A stretch of 64,000 nt of DNA from Marinomonas pontica (GTDB lineage: Bacteria; Pseudomonadota; Gammaproteobacteria; Pseudomonadales; Marinomonadaceae), in assembly GCF_026191375.1 (NCBI RefSeq), contig NZ_JAODTL010000035.1, forward strand, positions 1 through 64,000, read 5' to 3'. The translations under genes were made by a program, and so were the position numbers. Each line of letters starts with the position of its first letter. The stretch's first letter is position 1. Below are positions 10,331 to 20,321 of the stretch, piece after piece. The notes under the pieces are model-generated. The model made no database searches. It was not told the origin of the DNA and saw only the letters and a program-made list of their open reading frames with translations.

Positions 10331-11596
10331 TTACTTGTTTTTGCCTTTCATTGATTCAAAGAACTCGTCGTTCGTTTGAGTGACTTTCAGGCGATCGATA
10401 AGGAATTCTGTCGCAGCAACATCTTCCATAGGATTCAACAGCTTACGAAGAATCCACATACGTTGTAATTCATCTTCTGATGTTAAAAGGTCTTCACGAC
10501 GAGTGCCAGAGCGACGAATATTAATCGCAGGGAACGTACGTTTTTCAGCGATCTTACGGTCTAAGTGCAATTCAGAGTTACCAGTACCTTTAAATTCTTC
10601 AAAGATAACTTCGTCCATTTTCGAGCCTGTATCAACAAGCGCTGTGGCGATGATGGTTAAACTGCCACCTTCTTCAATGTTACGAGCTGCACCAAAGAAG
10701 CGTTTTGGACGTTCTAAAGCATTTGCATCGACACCACCCGTTAGTACTTTACCGGAAGATGGAATGACGGTGTTGTAGGCTCGAGCCAAACGAGTAATGG
10801 AATCCAACAAAATGACCACGTCACGTTTGTGTTCTACAAGACGTTTTGCTTTCTCGATGACCATTTCGGCAACTTGAACGTGTCGTGCAGGTGGCTCGTC
10901 AAATGTAGAAGCGACCACTTCACCGCGAACGGTACGAGACATTTCTGTAACTTCTTCAGGACGTTCATCGATCAATAAAACGATCAAATGACATTCTGGA
11001 TTGTTGCGAGTGATCGCATTCGCGATGTTTTGCAGCATGAAGGTTTTACCCGCTTTTGGTGGAGAAACCACCAAGGCGCGTTGACCTTTACCCATTGGAG
11101 CAACAAGGTCGATGATTCGAGATGTTACGTCTTCAGTCGAGCCATTACCCGCTTCCATTAATAGGCGCTCATCTGGGAACAACGGTGTTAAGTTTTCAAA
11201 AAGAATCTTGTTACGCACACTTTCTGGTTTATCAAAGTTGATTTCATTGACTTTTAATAAAGCAAAGTAGCGTTCGCCATCTTTCGGTGGTCGAATCTTA
11301 CCGGCAATCGTGTCACCAGTACGAAGGTTAAATCGTCTAATTTGGCTTGGAGATACATAAATATCGTCAGGGCCAGCTAAGTATGAGCTGTCCGGTGAAC
11401 GAAGGAAGCCAAAGCCATCTTGAAGAATCTCTAAGATACCGTCGCCGTAAATGTCCTCTCCACCTTTTGCATGTCGCTTTAAGATTGAGAAAATAACATC
11501 TTGTTTACGTGAACGAGCCATGTTGTCTAGGCCCATTTCTGCTGCGATGTCTAAAAGTTCGTGTACTGATTTCTGTTTTAAGTCGGTAAGGTTCAT
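10331..11596 (-). CDS. rho: Transcription termination factor Rho
   Basis: Hexameric RNA helicase that ends untranslated transcripts. At 421 residues it is the usual length (E. coli 419). In order: N-terminal helical domain [18 protein letters not shown], the cold-shock-like primary RNA site ([19 protein letters not shown]), Walker [15 protein letters not shown], Walker [17 protein letters not shown], the Q-loop region [21 protein letters not shown] and the R-loop/C-terminal [22 protein letters not shown] at 11596. It is preceded by an unusually long gene-free leader, fitting the known autogenous attenuation of rho in other bacteria. Confidence 0.98.
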   Translation of the reverse strand: MNLTDLKQKSVHELLDIAAEMGLDNMARSRKQDVIFSILKRHAKGGEDIYGDGILEILQDGFGFLRSPDSSYLAGPDDIYVSPSQIRRFNLRTGDTIAGKIRPPKDGERYFALLKVNEINFDKPESVRNKILFENLTPLFPDERLLMEAGNGSTEDVTSRIIDLVAPMGKGQRALVVSPPKAGKTFMLQNIANAITRNNPECHLIVLLIDERPEEVTEMSRTVRGEVVASTFDEPPARHVQVAEMVIEKAKRLVEHKRDVVILLDSITRLARAYNTVIPSSGKVLTGGVDANALERPKRFFGAARNIEEGGSLTIIATALVDTGSKMDEVIFEEFKGTGNSELHLDRKIAEKRTFPAINIRRSGTRREDLLTSEDELQRMWILRKLLNPMEDVAATEFLIDRLKVTQTNDEFFESMKGKNK

Positions 11597-12126
11597 AAAC
11601 GGGTTTTGTATTAGCTCATTTGAGGAAAAATGACGGAATTAGAGTTAATCAATAAATAACAATAATTTGTGTCTGGAAGTATCTAACAATGTATCAGCTA
11701 CTCGGCACCCATAAACACAAAACAAGATGGTTAGATAGTTGTTCTGGTTTAAAGTAGCCCGGATAGGGCAAAGCCAATACAGCGCGAAACAATTTGATTG
11801 GGATCTTAATGGCGCATGTTTGTATAAACATCGCAATTAAGACCATCCATACTATAGTTCGACTTAAAGGCGAGGTCTATAGTCAAACTCAGTAAAAAAA
11901 CACTTTCTGGTAATTTTTTGATCAAAGCAAGGTGTTTCTCCGTATCTACTTCGCTTTTTTGGCGTTCTTATGGCTTTAAACCCTTGCATTTCGAGAAAAC
12001 GGATAAAATTTTATAAAAAATTCATCTAATCTGATGTTGTTTTTGGCCGCTTGTTGGCAATGACAGCATCAAGTAACTGATATACTCTTGTTCTAAATAA
12101 GACTTCTGTAACGTAAGGCTTTCTGA
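11597..12126. other. 530-bp spacer between divergent rho and ppx; probable rho leader
   Basis: No credible protein gene. An open frame of 63 codons on the minus strand (11645-11836) has no ribosome-binding site or family likeness. The trxA gene often found between ppx and rho in pseudomonads is absent. The spacer carries the long imperfect hairpin listed below and should hold the rho and ppx promoters. Confidence 0.6.
11804..11842. repeat. Long inverted repeat in the rho leader
   Basis: TCTTAAT/ATTAAGA, GCG/CGC and ATGTTT/AAACAT pair in register around a GTAT tetraloop, with one mismatch and one bulge. No T-run follows on either strand, so it is not a simple terminator. It lies about 210 bases upstream of the rho start. 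Confidence 0.65.
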
Positions 12127-13644
12127 ATGCAATCACTCTTTTTGCAACAATCTCATGACTTTCCGTTTGAAAAAATTGCGGCCATTGATTTAGGGTCGAA
12201 CAGTTTCCACATGGTTGTCGCTCAGGTTACACATGGACAATTACGTATTACTGGAGAGTTTGGCGACAAGGTTCAGTTGGCCGCAGGTTTAGTGAATGGT
12301 CGATTAGACGACGAGTCACAGCAACGCGGCTTAGATTGTTTGGCGCAGTTTGCCCAGGTTATCGAAGACATGCCGCCAGGCTCTGTTCGTGTAGTGGGCA
12401 CCAACGCATTAAGAGTGGCGAAAAATCGCTATGATTTCATTGGCAAAGCCATGGACATCATGAGTCACCCTGTTGAAATTATTGCCGGTCGGGAAGAGGC
12501 GCGATTGATTTATGTGGGTGTCGCTCGAACCATGGATCATGGTGATGCCAAACGACTGGTTGTTGACATCGGTGGTGGCAGTACAGAATTCATTATTGGC
12601 AAACAACTGGAGCCAATCCTGACAGAAAGCCTTCACATGGGGTGTGTGAGCTTTAAACAGCGATTCTTTGATGATGGCGTGATCAATAAGTCGAACTTCC
12701 AAAAAGCGGTGACAGCCGCTCGATTGGAGCTATTGAGCATACAAGACGATTATCTTGATGAAACATGGGATGTGGCGATTGGTTCGTCTGGAACGATCAA
12801 AGCGGCCTTTAATATAGTCAAGGAGAACAATTGGAGTAAAAAAGGCATTACTCTAAAAACGTTGAAGCAAATACAGAAAGCATTATTTGCGGCTGGTCAT
12901 GCAGATAACATTGATTTAGTGGGACTGAAGCCAGAGCGTAAAAGTACTTTTGCTGCTGGTATTGCCATATTGACGGCGGTCTTTGAATGCTTTGATATTA
13001 AACAAATGGATTTCTCGAACGGCGCGCTGAGGGAAGGCGTTCTATACGATATCATGGGGCGTTACGCTGAAACTGATATTCGTGAACGTACCGTTAACTA
13101 CATGCTGAACCAGTATCATATCGACACAGAACAAGCGAAATTAGTGACCCATACCGCCTTGTCTGCTTTGGCTCAGGTAAAAGAAGATTGGAATCTAAAC
13201 AGCATCTCTAGTGAAGATTTGCTACGTTGGGCTGGCTTGCTTCATGAGGTTGGGGCTGGAATTTCTCATAGCCGATACCATAAGCACGGCGCATATATTA
13301 TCAGCGAATCAGATATGCCTGGATTTTCGCAGCAGGAACAACAGGCTTTGGCAAACTTGATATTGCGCCATCGTCGAAAATTTTCGCAATCCTTGGATTA
13401 CCGTTTCACGAAGAGCGACCAGCAGGATTTGGATCGTCTGTCTATTTTATTAAGGCTGTCTATATTATTGCACCACGACAGAAAAGAGGGCGATATGCCT
13501 ATCTTTACCTTAAAAGCGGACAACAAAACCCTTCATGCTGAGTTTTTGCCTGGGTGGCTTGATAGCCGACCATTAACTCTAGCGAATTTACAACGTGAAG
13601 CCGATTCCTTGGTGTCGGAACAATATAATTTAACCTTCAGTTAA
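12127..13644 (+). CDS. ppx: Exopolyphosphatase
   Basis: Releases phosphate from the ends of inorganic polyphosphate (and may hydrolyse pppGpp, as relatives do). The 505-residue protein has the actin-like ASKHA fold with phosphate loop 1 KIAAIDLGSNSFHMVVAQV, the GTNALRVAKN block, catalytic REEARLIYVGVA and phosphate loop 2 VVDIGGGSTEFIIG. The C-terminal HD-like half follows (LLRWAGLLHEVGAGISHSRY, HRRKFS). ATG at 12127 with TAAGG eight bases before. Stands alone, divergent from rho. Confidence 0.96.
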   Translation: MQSLFLQQSHDFPFEKIAAIDLGSNSFHMVVAQVTHGQLRITGEFGDKVQLAAGLVNGRLDDESQQRGLDCLAQFAQVIEDMPPGSVRVVGTNALRVAKNRYDFIGKAMDIMSHPVEIIAGREEARLIYVGVARTMDHGDAKRLVVDIGGGSTEFIIGKQLEPILTESLHMGCVSFKQRFFDDGVINKSNFQKAVTAARLELLSIQDDYLDETWDVAIGSSGTIKAAFNIVKENNWSKKGITLKTLKQIQKALFAAGHADNIDLVGLKPERKSTFAAGIAILTAVFECFDIKQMDFSNGALREGVLYDIMGRYAETDIRERTVNYMLNQYHIDTEQAKLVTHTALSALAQVKEDWNLNSISSEDLLRWAGLLHEVGAGISHSRYHKHGAYIISESDMPGFSQQEQQALANLILRHRRKFSQSLDYRFTKSDQQDLDRLSILLRLSILLHHDRKEGDMPIFTLKADNKTLHAEFLPGWLDSRPLTLANLQREADSLVSEQYNLTFS

Positions 13645-13679
13645 TGGCGTTCAGTCAATAGCGATAGGTGAAGAAGGGG

Positions 13680-13973
13680 TTAGGTTAATTTATCGATTGA
13701 TCGATACAAGGCCGCAACCTCTTCTCGCTGCAACCCAGTCACCCTAGAAAGTCGACCTATACTGGACGAAATCTGGACAGATTCTTTGCCTTCTTCTTTG
13801 TTTAACTCGTCCGTCTCTGTTGGCTGGCGCTGAGCTGAAAGCATTTGTTTTGCTCTATCGGACAATTGAACAGGGTCTTGTTGTCGAGTTGAATCAGGGC
13901 GAACGTCTGTATCTGCCTGAGACGGAAAGCTAGGCATGTACAAAAGGTTGTTTGATACCGACGAAATGGACAC
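13680..13973 (-). CDS. Hypothetical protein, small and hydrophilic
   Basis: A 97-residue protein if started at the GTG at 13973, which has AGGTGAGAG a few bases before it; GTG at 13982 is the alternative. Ser/Gln/Glu-rich and probably unstructured in the middle. PVQLSDRAKQML followed by a C-terminal helix (GLQREEVAALYRSIDKL) is loosely reminiscent of short regulatory proteins such as FlgM, but the match is too weak to name it. No signal peptide or membrane segment. Convergent with ppx. Confidence 0.55.
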   Translation of the reverse strand: MSISSVSNNLLYMPSFPSQADTDVRPDSTRQQDPVQLSDRAKQMLSAQRQPTETDELNKEEGKESVQISSSIGRLSRVTGLQREEVAALYRSIDKLT

Positions 13974-14350
13974 AACTCTCACCTATAAAAATCATCTTAA
14001 ATCTTTTAAATTGTAGTACAAAAAATGATCTTAATAGAAAGAAATTCGTTTTTTTACCGCATTAAATCGAATCACTTCCTTTGAATGCGAGTAAGACGTA
14101 GCGTGTTCGCTGTGTATCGGGGTTCTTGCCGTCTCTGTCCGGATTATTTTGACGTTAATTTAAACCTACCTATCGCATATTAGTGTCATTGCCATATTAA
14201 GGATGATATTGTTTGCACAATGTCTACTAACAAGACAACGAATTACGTAGAGCATTTAACGGGTAAACTTTCCGCTTAATAACAAGCTTTTTTGGTTAAT
14301 GGTGTGAATATTTGTCTGTTGTAAGTTATTAGCTTCAAAAAGGATGCCGC
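13974..14350. other. Intergenic region upstream of the tubulin-like gene
   Basis: About 375 bases, likely carrying the promoter of the tubulin-like gene. TTGACG at 14149-14154 is the best -35-like element, but no -10 at normal spacing accompanies it. No RNA gene recognised. Confidence 0.4.
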
Positions 14351-16378
14351 ATGAGCCAAGAAAATCTTCCAATAGAACACCTTTATTTTACTGAGACAAA
14401 CTTAGAGCAGATCTTAGAAAATCTGGATGTTGTTCGTAATCGAATTCACCCGCAATTGGCGGATGAAGAGAATACTAATGATCAAGTGTTTCCCTCTGTG
14501 TGCCTAATTGGGTTAGGTCGTTGTGGATCAAATATCGCGTTAGATGTTGCATCGCTTGTTTACGATGCAAGAGCCAACTACATGCGAGAAGTAGAAAGCC
14601 AAGAAATCTTAGACAGTGAAAGAGAGTTCCGACCAATGCGTTGGATTCGTAAACACCTTCCGATCGAAGGAAAAGACGGCTTTAAGCCTGTTTTTCTCAT
14701 TGAACCAATCGTTTTACTTGGTGATTTGGATAAAGACATTGAAGGGCGAATTCGTTTTTCAAACCAAGAAGGTAGAACGAAGTTTTTAGAAGAATACAAA
14801 AAGTTGCAGATAATGGACTTGTCAGAAGTTCATGCTGGTGGTGCGGGTAACGCGCCTATTTTAGGGCAGTATCTTGCAAAAATAATTTTGAATAAAGACG
14901 CAACGACTTTCCGCAATGAGCACTGGAAGAACATGCATTCTTATTTAGTGGACTCCTGTGGCATTAAAGCAAATCAGTCGCGTCTGTATTTTTATATCTT
15001 CAGTGCAGGCGGTGGTACGGGCTCTGGTATGGCGTCTGAATTTGGTTTAGCTCAGCAGTTCTCGTACTTGAGTAAGACCTTCGATTACCGCTCTGATCAG
15101 AGTCAAATGGCGGACAAGCGCCATAGTTTCGTGTTTGAACCTATTTTCACGTCCGGTATTTGTATTTTGCCTAATATTTCTGGCAAAAATGTTGAAATCT
15201 CAGAAGCCTTACACATTAATGCTGGCCGCTTACTGACGAAGTACATTTCAGAAGAGTGGAACTTCTCTTACAACGAAGAGCGTGAAGACGATGAAGTACC
15301 AGCAGATGTGATGGAGCGCATCCGCCCGTGGAACTCCATGATGTTGATTTCCAATGACATTATGCGTTATGCGGAAGAAGAAGATGGCGGTGATGCTGAT
15401 AACATTGATGTGAATACGATGGAAAAATACGCTAACCAGTATATTTCCCAACAAATCTTTAATATTTTGACCGCTCAAGCAGTAACAACGGATTACGATG
15501 AAGACTATTTCCGTCGTGCCGGCATTGATATTGCTGAAACCATCCGTTTGGATGCCAACGATTTGTTTATGAGTTTGGCTGGTCCTGTAGCGGTTGCTTA
15601 CGCTGAAAGTGTTGTGAGTGAAGGGACGCACCAAGATACAGTCGACATTGATGATTTGTTCTGTCGATCTATTGAGTTGCCACATTTTAATAACGACACA
15701 TCGGCGATTGAAGGGGTGAGTGTATTGCCCGTTGAATCAGATCGATATCGTGAGGCGATCAAAAATTATCGTAAGAGCGGTTACGATGCGAGTGAACTAA
15801 ATCACCTGCATTTCTTTAAAAACTGTTCTTCGATTGTGTCCATTATTTCTTTGCCGCGAGATTACAAACTGTCGTTTACTGCATTGAATCGTTTGAAAAT
15901 GCATCTTAACCGTTTGTGCCCTAATACAACGTTGAAACGCTATGCTTTGGTTATTGGTGCGTCAGCAAACTTGTCATTAACGACATTGATCGCAAAAAGC
16001 CCATGCCTAAGTGATGACTTCTTAACGCTTATGGTGGCTTACATGAAGCGCTGTTTTGCTCGTGATGATTACCGTTACACAGACGAAATCGATAAAGCCA
16101 TTATCCAGATGATTCAAGATGATGAGTTTGATGATTCGTTGGTCGATAAGTTTTTTACGACATACGAGAATCCAGCAAAAATCTTAGACACTAACTGGTA
16201 CGCGATTAAGCCGATGTACGAGAAAAAATACCGTGAATTAATCGATAATAATCAACGCTTTGTGTCTATTAATGATATCCGTTTGGATATTAATAATGTG
16301 AAAAACGCAATTAAGTATCTTCGTGAGATTTACCGTCATCGTATTAGTAAGACCAATGTTCTTACCTTAAACGGTTAA
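14351..16378 (+). CDS. Large tubulin/FtsZ-superfamily GTPase
   Basis: A 675-residue protein with the GTP-binding hallmarks of tubulin and FtsZ. CLIGLGRCGSNIALDV (about residues 51-66) matches the first glycine-rich nucleotide loop. SAGGGTGSGMASEFG (from about residue 217) is the tubulin signature GGGTG[TS]G. RLDANDLFMSLAG (about 399-411) resembles the T7 synergy loop with its two acidic residues (NxDxxD in FtsZ), so catalysis on assembly is plausible. It is far longer than FtsZ (about 390) and has a long charged insert (about residues 70-190) and a C-terminal extension of roughly 200 residues. No transmembrane segment or FtsZ-type C-terminal tail was seen. Ordinary division ftsZ sits in the dcw cluster, so this is a second, divergent member; large bacterial tubulin-like families are known from comparative genomics. 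It is monocistronic: AAGGA before the ATG and a strong terminator behind. Function unknown; membrane remodelling or a cytoskeletal role is inference. Confidence 0.85.
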   Translation: MSQENLPIEHLYFTETNLEQILENLDVVRNRIHPQLADEENTNDQVFPSVCLIGLGRCGSNIALDVASLVYDARANYMREVESQEILDSEREFRPMRWIRKHLPIEGKDGFKPVFLIEPIVLLGDLDKDIEGRIRFSNQEGRTKFLEEYKKLQIMDLSEVHAGGAGNAPILGQYLAKIILNKDATTFRNEHWKNMHSYLVDSCGIKANQSRLYFYIFSAGGGTGSGMASEFGLAQQFSYLSKTFDYRSDQSQMADKRHSFVFEPIFTSGICILPNISGKNVEISEALHINAGRLLTKYISEEWNFSYNEEREDDEVPADVMERIRPWNSMMLISNDIMRYAEEEDGGDADNIDVNTMEKYANQYISQQIFNILTAQAVTTDYDEDYFRRAGIDIAETIRLDANDLFMSLAGPVAVAYAESVVSEGTHQDTVDIDDLFCRSIELPHFNNDTSAIEGVSVLPVESDRYREAIKNYRKSGYDASELNHLHFFKNCSSIVSIISLPRDYKLSFTALNRLKMHLNRLCPNTTLKRYALVIGASANLSLTTLIAKSPCLSDDFLTLMVAYMKRCFARDDYRYTDEIDKAIIQMIQDDEFDDSLVDKFFTTYENPAKILDTNWYAIKPMYEKKYRELIDNNQRFVSINDIRLDINNVKNAIKYLREIYRHRISKTNVLTLNG

Positions 16379-16419
16379 TTTTCGGATCGTTTGACCGCAT
16401 GATTCATTATGCAATAACA

Positions 16420-16455
16420 GCCACTTAATACATTGTTAAGTGGCTTTTTTGTTTT
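16420..16455 (+). terminator. Terminator of the tubulin-like gene
   Basis: Nine-bp perfect stem GCCACTTAA/TTAAGTGGC, seven-base loop, T6 tail. Confidence 0.92.
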
Positions 16456-16638
16456 TATTGCATGCTGATGAGGCCAGTTGCCAATAGTTGGCTTAACAAT
16501 TGAATGATAAAAAACAGGGCCTTGTGGCGATGGCAAGTGTCGAACTCTGAGACTTGAGCTTTTATGCAGCGTGCATTTTAGGCGCTTCGTTATGTTGCGT
16601 GAATCTTTTTGGTGCGATTTCTACTATTTAGGGTGTAT

Positions 16639-19600
16639 ATGACGGAATTCTATTGGTTGTTAGTCGCCTCCGCATTGGTGTTTATGATGCAGGCTGGCTT
16701 TTTGTGCTTAGAAAGTGGCCGCATTCGCAGTAAAAACAGCATTAACGTCGCGGCAAAAAACATATCCGACTTTATTATCTCAACCACTCTTTTTTGGTTG
16801 TTTGGCTTTGGCATCATGTTTGGGGATTCGGTTGCTGGTGTGTTTGGCAGCAGTGACTTCTTATTTGATGACCAGCACTCTCCTTGGGAAATCAGTTTCT
16901 TTCTTTTTCAGATGATGTTTTGTGGCACCGCGGCAACCTTGACCTCGGGTGCCGTAGCTGAACGCATGACTTTTATTGGTTATCTGGCGATCACCGTATT
17001 ATTAAGTGCCATTATTTACCCTGTTGTGGGGCATTGGGCATGGTCCGGTATATACCCTTCAGTAGGGCCAAGTGGCTGGCTTGAAAACCTTGGCTTTATT
17101 GATTTTGCAGGATCGACCGTGGTGCACTCGGTGGGTGGCTGGGTTGCTTTGGCCGCGGTCATTATTATTGGCCCTCGATTAGGGCGTTTTGAGGAAGGTA
17201 TACGTTTACCACCGGGGAACAATTTACCGCTGTCCGCTCTGGGGACCTTGTTAATTTGGTTTGGTTGGATTGGTTTTAATGGCGGCAGTACTTTGGCATT
17301 GACGAGCGATGTGCCAATGATCATTTTGAACACCTTTATTTCGGCGGCGTGGGGGGATTAATCGCGGCCGGTATTAATTATTTTAGAGACGGTTATGTGG
17401 AAGTGGGTTTTGTGCTGAATGGCACCATTGCCGGTTTGGTGGGTATTACCGCGTCCTGTCATGTTGTTTCGCCTGCTGCGTCTGTCGTTATTGGAAGCGT
17501 GTCTGGTGTAGTGGTGTATTACGGCAGCCTATTTATGGAGCGTTGGCGTCTTGATGATGCTTTGGATGTGGTGCCCGCACATTTATTTGCTGGTATGTGG
17601 GGAACGTTAAGTGTGGCGTTGTTTGGCCAGCCGGACAAAATAGGAAACGGTTTGAGCTTTACCGAACAGCTTTGGACGCAAGCGCTTGGCATTGTGGTTA
17701 TTGGAGCTTACTGCTTTATTGTTGGTTACGCTGGCATGTGGCTGTTAAATCGCTATATGCCATTGCGAGCCACTAAGGAGCAAGAAGAGCAAGGCTTGAA
17801 TGTGGCCGAGCACAGAGCGACTACAGAGCTGTTTGATTTGTTGACCTCCATGCAGTACCAGCAAAATAACGCGGACTTTTCCAAGTCGGTTCCTGAAGAG
17901 CCATTTACAGAAGTCGGGCAAATTGCGCGAAAGTACAATCAAGTCATAGATCGTGTTAACTCGGAAATTGCTCAGCGTGACGATGCATTGATGCGTTTTC
18001 AAGAAAGTGAGATGCGCAAATCGGCCATTTTGAATTCTTCTATGGATTGTATTGTTACGATCAACCGTTTTGGTTCTGTTATGGAGTTTAACCCTGCCGC
18101 AGAGCGCACGTTTGGGTGTTTAAAGACCCAAGTTCAAGGTAAAAGCTTTATTGGATTGTTTGTATTGGAAGAAGACCGGATTAAAATTTTTGATAGCTTA
18201 AATTCGGGGTTTTCTTCATCGAATGGGCTTATTTTAAACAGACGAAACCCTTTTCGTTTACAGCGTGGTCCTAATCACCATTTTCCTGCTGAAATAGCCA
18301 TTACCAAAGCAAATACCAAGACATTGCAAGAAAGTGAGTACACACTTCATATTAGGGATATGACGCGGCACGCCAAGTTGCAGCAACGTTTGAAGTTTCT
18401 GGCTTACAGCGATCCATTGACCAGTTTGTATAATCGAACCTATTTAATGGATTCACTGGTGAGTGCGCTACTGTTTGCAAGCCGCCAAAAAACATCCGTT
18501 GGTTTGCTGTTTTTGGATTTGGACAACTTTAAAATCATCAACGACACATTAGGGCATAAAGCAGGTGATGAACTGTTGTGTGAGGTGGCTAGACGGCTAA
18601 CCGCTGTCTCCGATTCACGAGATGTTATTGCTCGTTGGGGGGATGAATTTGTCTTGATGATGACGCACAGCGTCAGTGACACTCGAATGTCTGAGCACGC
18701 TGAGAAAATACTCGAAATCATGCGTGTTCCGGTTCAGTTAAATGATCAGTACTTTACGATTCCAACCAGTATTGGGATTGCGCGAAGTGGTGAGCAAGTA
18801 TTGGATGCGGATAAGCTGATTCAGCAAGCGGATATAGCGATGTATTGGGCAAAAGAAAAAGGACGAGATAATGCGCAATTCTTTACCCCCAATATGACCA
18901 ACGCCGTGACGAAAAAATTTAGTTTTGAGAAAGAAGTGAATGACGCATTGGCTTCGGAACAATTCTATTTGGTTTACCAGCCGAAAGTGCAGATGGAAAA
19001 GGACAACATATTAGGGTTAGAAGTGCTAATTCGTTGGAATCATCCTGTGAAAGGCTTGGTTCCTCCTGCGGATTTTATTCCCATTGCCGAAGAGTCAGAC
19101 TTGATCATAAAAATAGACGAATGGGTCATTGACCAAGCTTTAATGCAACTCAAGGCGTGGCGAGATCAGAATTTATCAATAGTTCCTGTTGCGGTTAATT
19201 TATCCGGGCGGCATTTGGTCTCGGATGCGTTGGTGAGTTATATTTCTGAGAGGTTATCGCACTACGGTATTGAAGGTCGCTATCTAGAAATTGAGATTAC
19301 CGAAGGGGTATTGCTTCAAGATATTCAGCGTTGCATCGATGTGATGGCAGAACTGAAAGCATTGAACATAAAAATATCGGTCGATGACTTTGGAACAGGT
19401 TACTCTTCATTAAGCTACTTGAAGCGTTTGCCTTTGGATATTTTAAAGATTGATCAGTCGTTTGTGGAGGAGTGCGACTCTCATACGGAAGACGCAAAAA
19501 TCTGCGAAACGATTATTTATCTGGCACGCAGTTTGGAATTGTTGATTGTCGCGGAGGGCGTAGAAACCGCTCCGCAAGTGAACATGCTGAAGTCTTTAGG

Positions 19601-19691
19601 ATGTGAGATTTTTCAAGGCTACTTCTTCCATAAACCCATGAAGAGCCCGTTAGTAGCGAAATTGCTTATTCCTCGTGCTGAGATTGCTTAG
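16639..19691 (+). pseudogene. Ammonium channel fused to PAS-GGDEF-EAL, one frameshift
   Basis: Reads as one protein of about 1,015 residues if one base is restored at a G6 tract near 17351, where SAAWGD-stop should read SAAVGGLIAAG. The N-terminal ~390 residues are an Amt/MEP ammonium channel with about 11 membrane helices. Both pore histidines are present: DFAGSTVVHSVGGW and DVVPAHLFAGMWGT. A linker leads to a PAS domain (ILNSSMDCIVTINRFGSVME), a GGDEF domain and an EAL domain. The GGDEF signature reads RWGDEF, one glycine short, so cyclase activity is doubtful. The EAL domain keeps its key parts: EVLIRW, AVNLSGRHL, EIEITEG, ISVDDFGTGYSSL, LKIDQSF and VAEGVET, so c-di-GMP hydrolysis is likely. 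The ATG at 16639 has AGGGTG before it. It overlaps the convergent mnhG by 26 bp. It would couple ammonium sensing or uptake to c-di-GMP. Confidence 0.9.
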
Positions 19692-20043
19692 GTGACTCGC
19701 GATCTCTAACGATGTCGATCAATTCTGGGTTTTTGGTTTTTTCCACCGGCTGCGTCCGCTGATGCAGTGCTGTTTTCGCAATCATGTTGGCTGCCACAGG
19801 CGCAGTGATCAAAAGAAACAAGGTAATCAACAGCTCTTGAATCGATAAAAAACCTTTCAAATGGCTTTGGAAAATCATCGATGCCAGCAATACCCCAGTA
19901 ATGCCAAGTGTGGAAGCTTTTGTTGGGCTATGTAGCCTCATATATAGGTCTGGCAATCGAACCAAACCATAAGAGCCAATCAGCAAGAATACGCCACCAA
20001 TCAACAGCGAGACACAAATTATAATTTCTAGATAAAAAGGCAT
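19666..20043 (-). CDS. mnhG: Mrp Na+/H+ antiporter subunit G
   Basis: Last gene of the mnh/mrp operon. The 125-residue protein has three hydrophobic segments and the family segment YGLVRLPDLYMRLHSPTKAS, followed by TLGITGVLLASMI. A hydrophilic charged tail of about 35 residues extends past the usual core. Its 3' end overlaps the convergent Amt-EAL gene. It contributes to the multi-subunit complex that exports Na+ for protons. Confidence 0.93.
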   Translation of the reverse strand: MPFYLEIIICVSLLIGGVFLLIGSYGLVRLPDLYMRLHSPTKASTLGITGVLLASMIFQSHLKGFLSIQELLITLFLLITAPVAANMIAKTALHQRTQPVEKTKNPELIDIVRDRESPKQSQHEE

Positions 20044-20051
20044 GATAAATC

Positions 20052-20321
20052 CTATTCGATGATGTCGCCGCGAAGTAAATATTTACATAAAGCCGCCGTG
20101 CTAACGAAGCCCAGCATGGCGATCAACACCGCCGCTTCAAAATACAGTGCACTTTTTACATAAATTCCGTACAACAAAATGAGTGCGATCGCATTAATGT
20201 ACATGGTATCTAATGCCAGAATCCGATCAGATACGGTTGGGCCTTTCATTAATCGCCACAAATTTAAGATTAATGCCGCACAAATACACACTGCGACAAT
20301 GAGAATTGTCCAACTTAGCAT
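20052..20321 (-). CDS. mnhF: Mrp Na+/H+ antiporter subunit F
   Basis: An 89-residue membrane protein with three predicted helices and the family block GPTVSDRILALDTMYINAIA. It overlaps the end of mnhE by 7 bp and precedes mnhG by 8 bp, so the three are translationally coupled. Confidence 0.93.
   Translation of the reverse strand: MLSWTILIVAVCICAALILNLWRLMKGPTVSDRILALDTMYINAIALILLYGIYVKSALYFEAAVLIAMLGFVSTAALCKYLLRGDIIE

Noticed and set aside
11645-11836. 63-codon frame in the rho leader (minus strand)
   Set aside because: No ribosome-binding site, Cys-rich random-looking translation and no link to known rho leader peptides.
14149-14180. Sigma-70 promoter for the tubulin-like gene
   Set aside because: A -35-like TTGACG exists but no -10 at 16-18 bp spacing.
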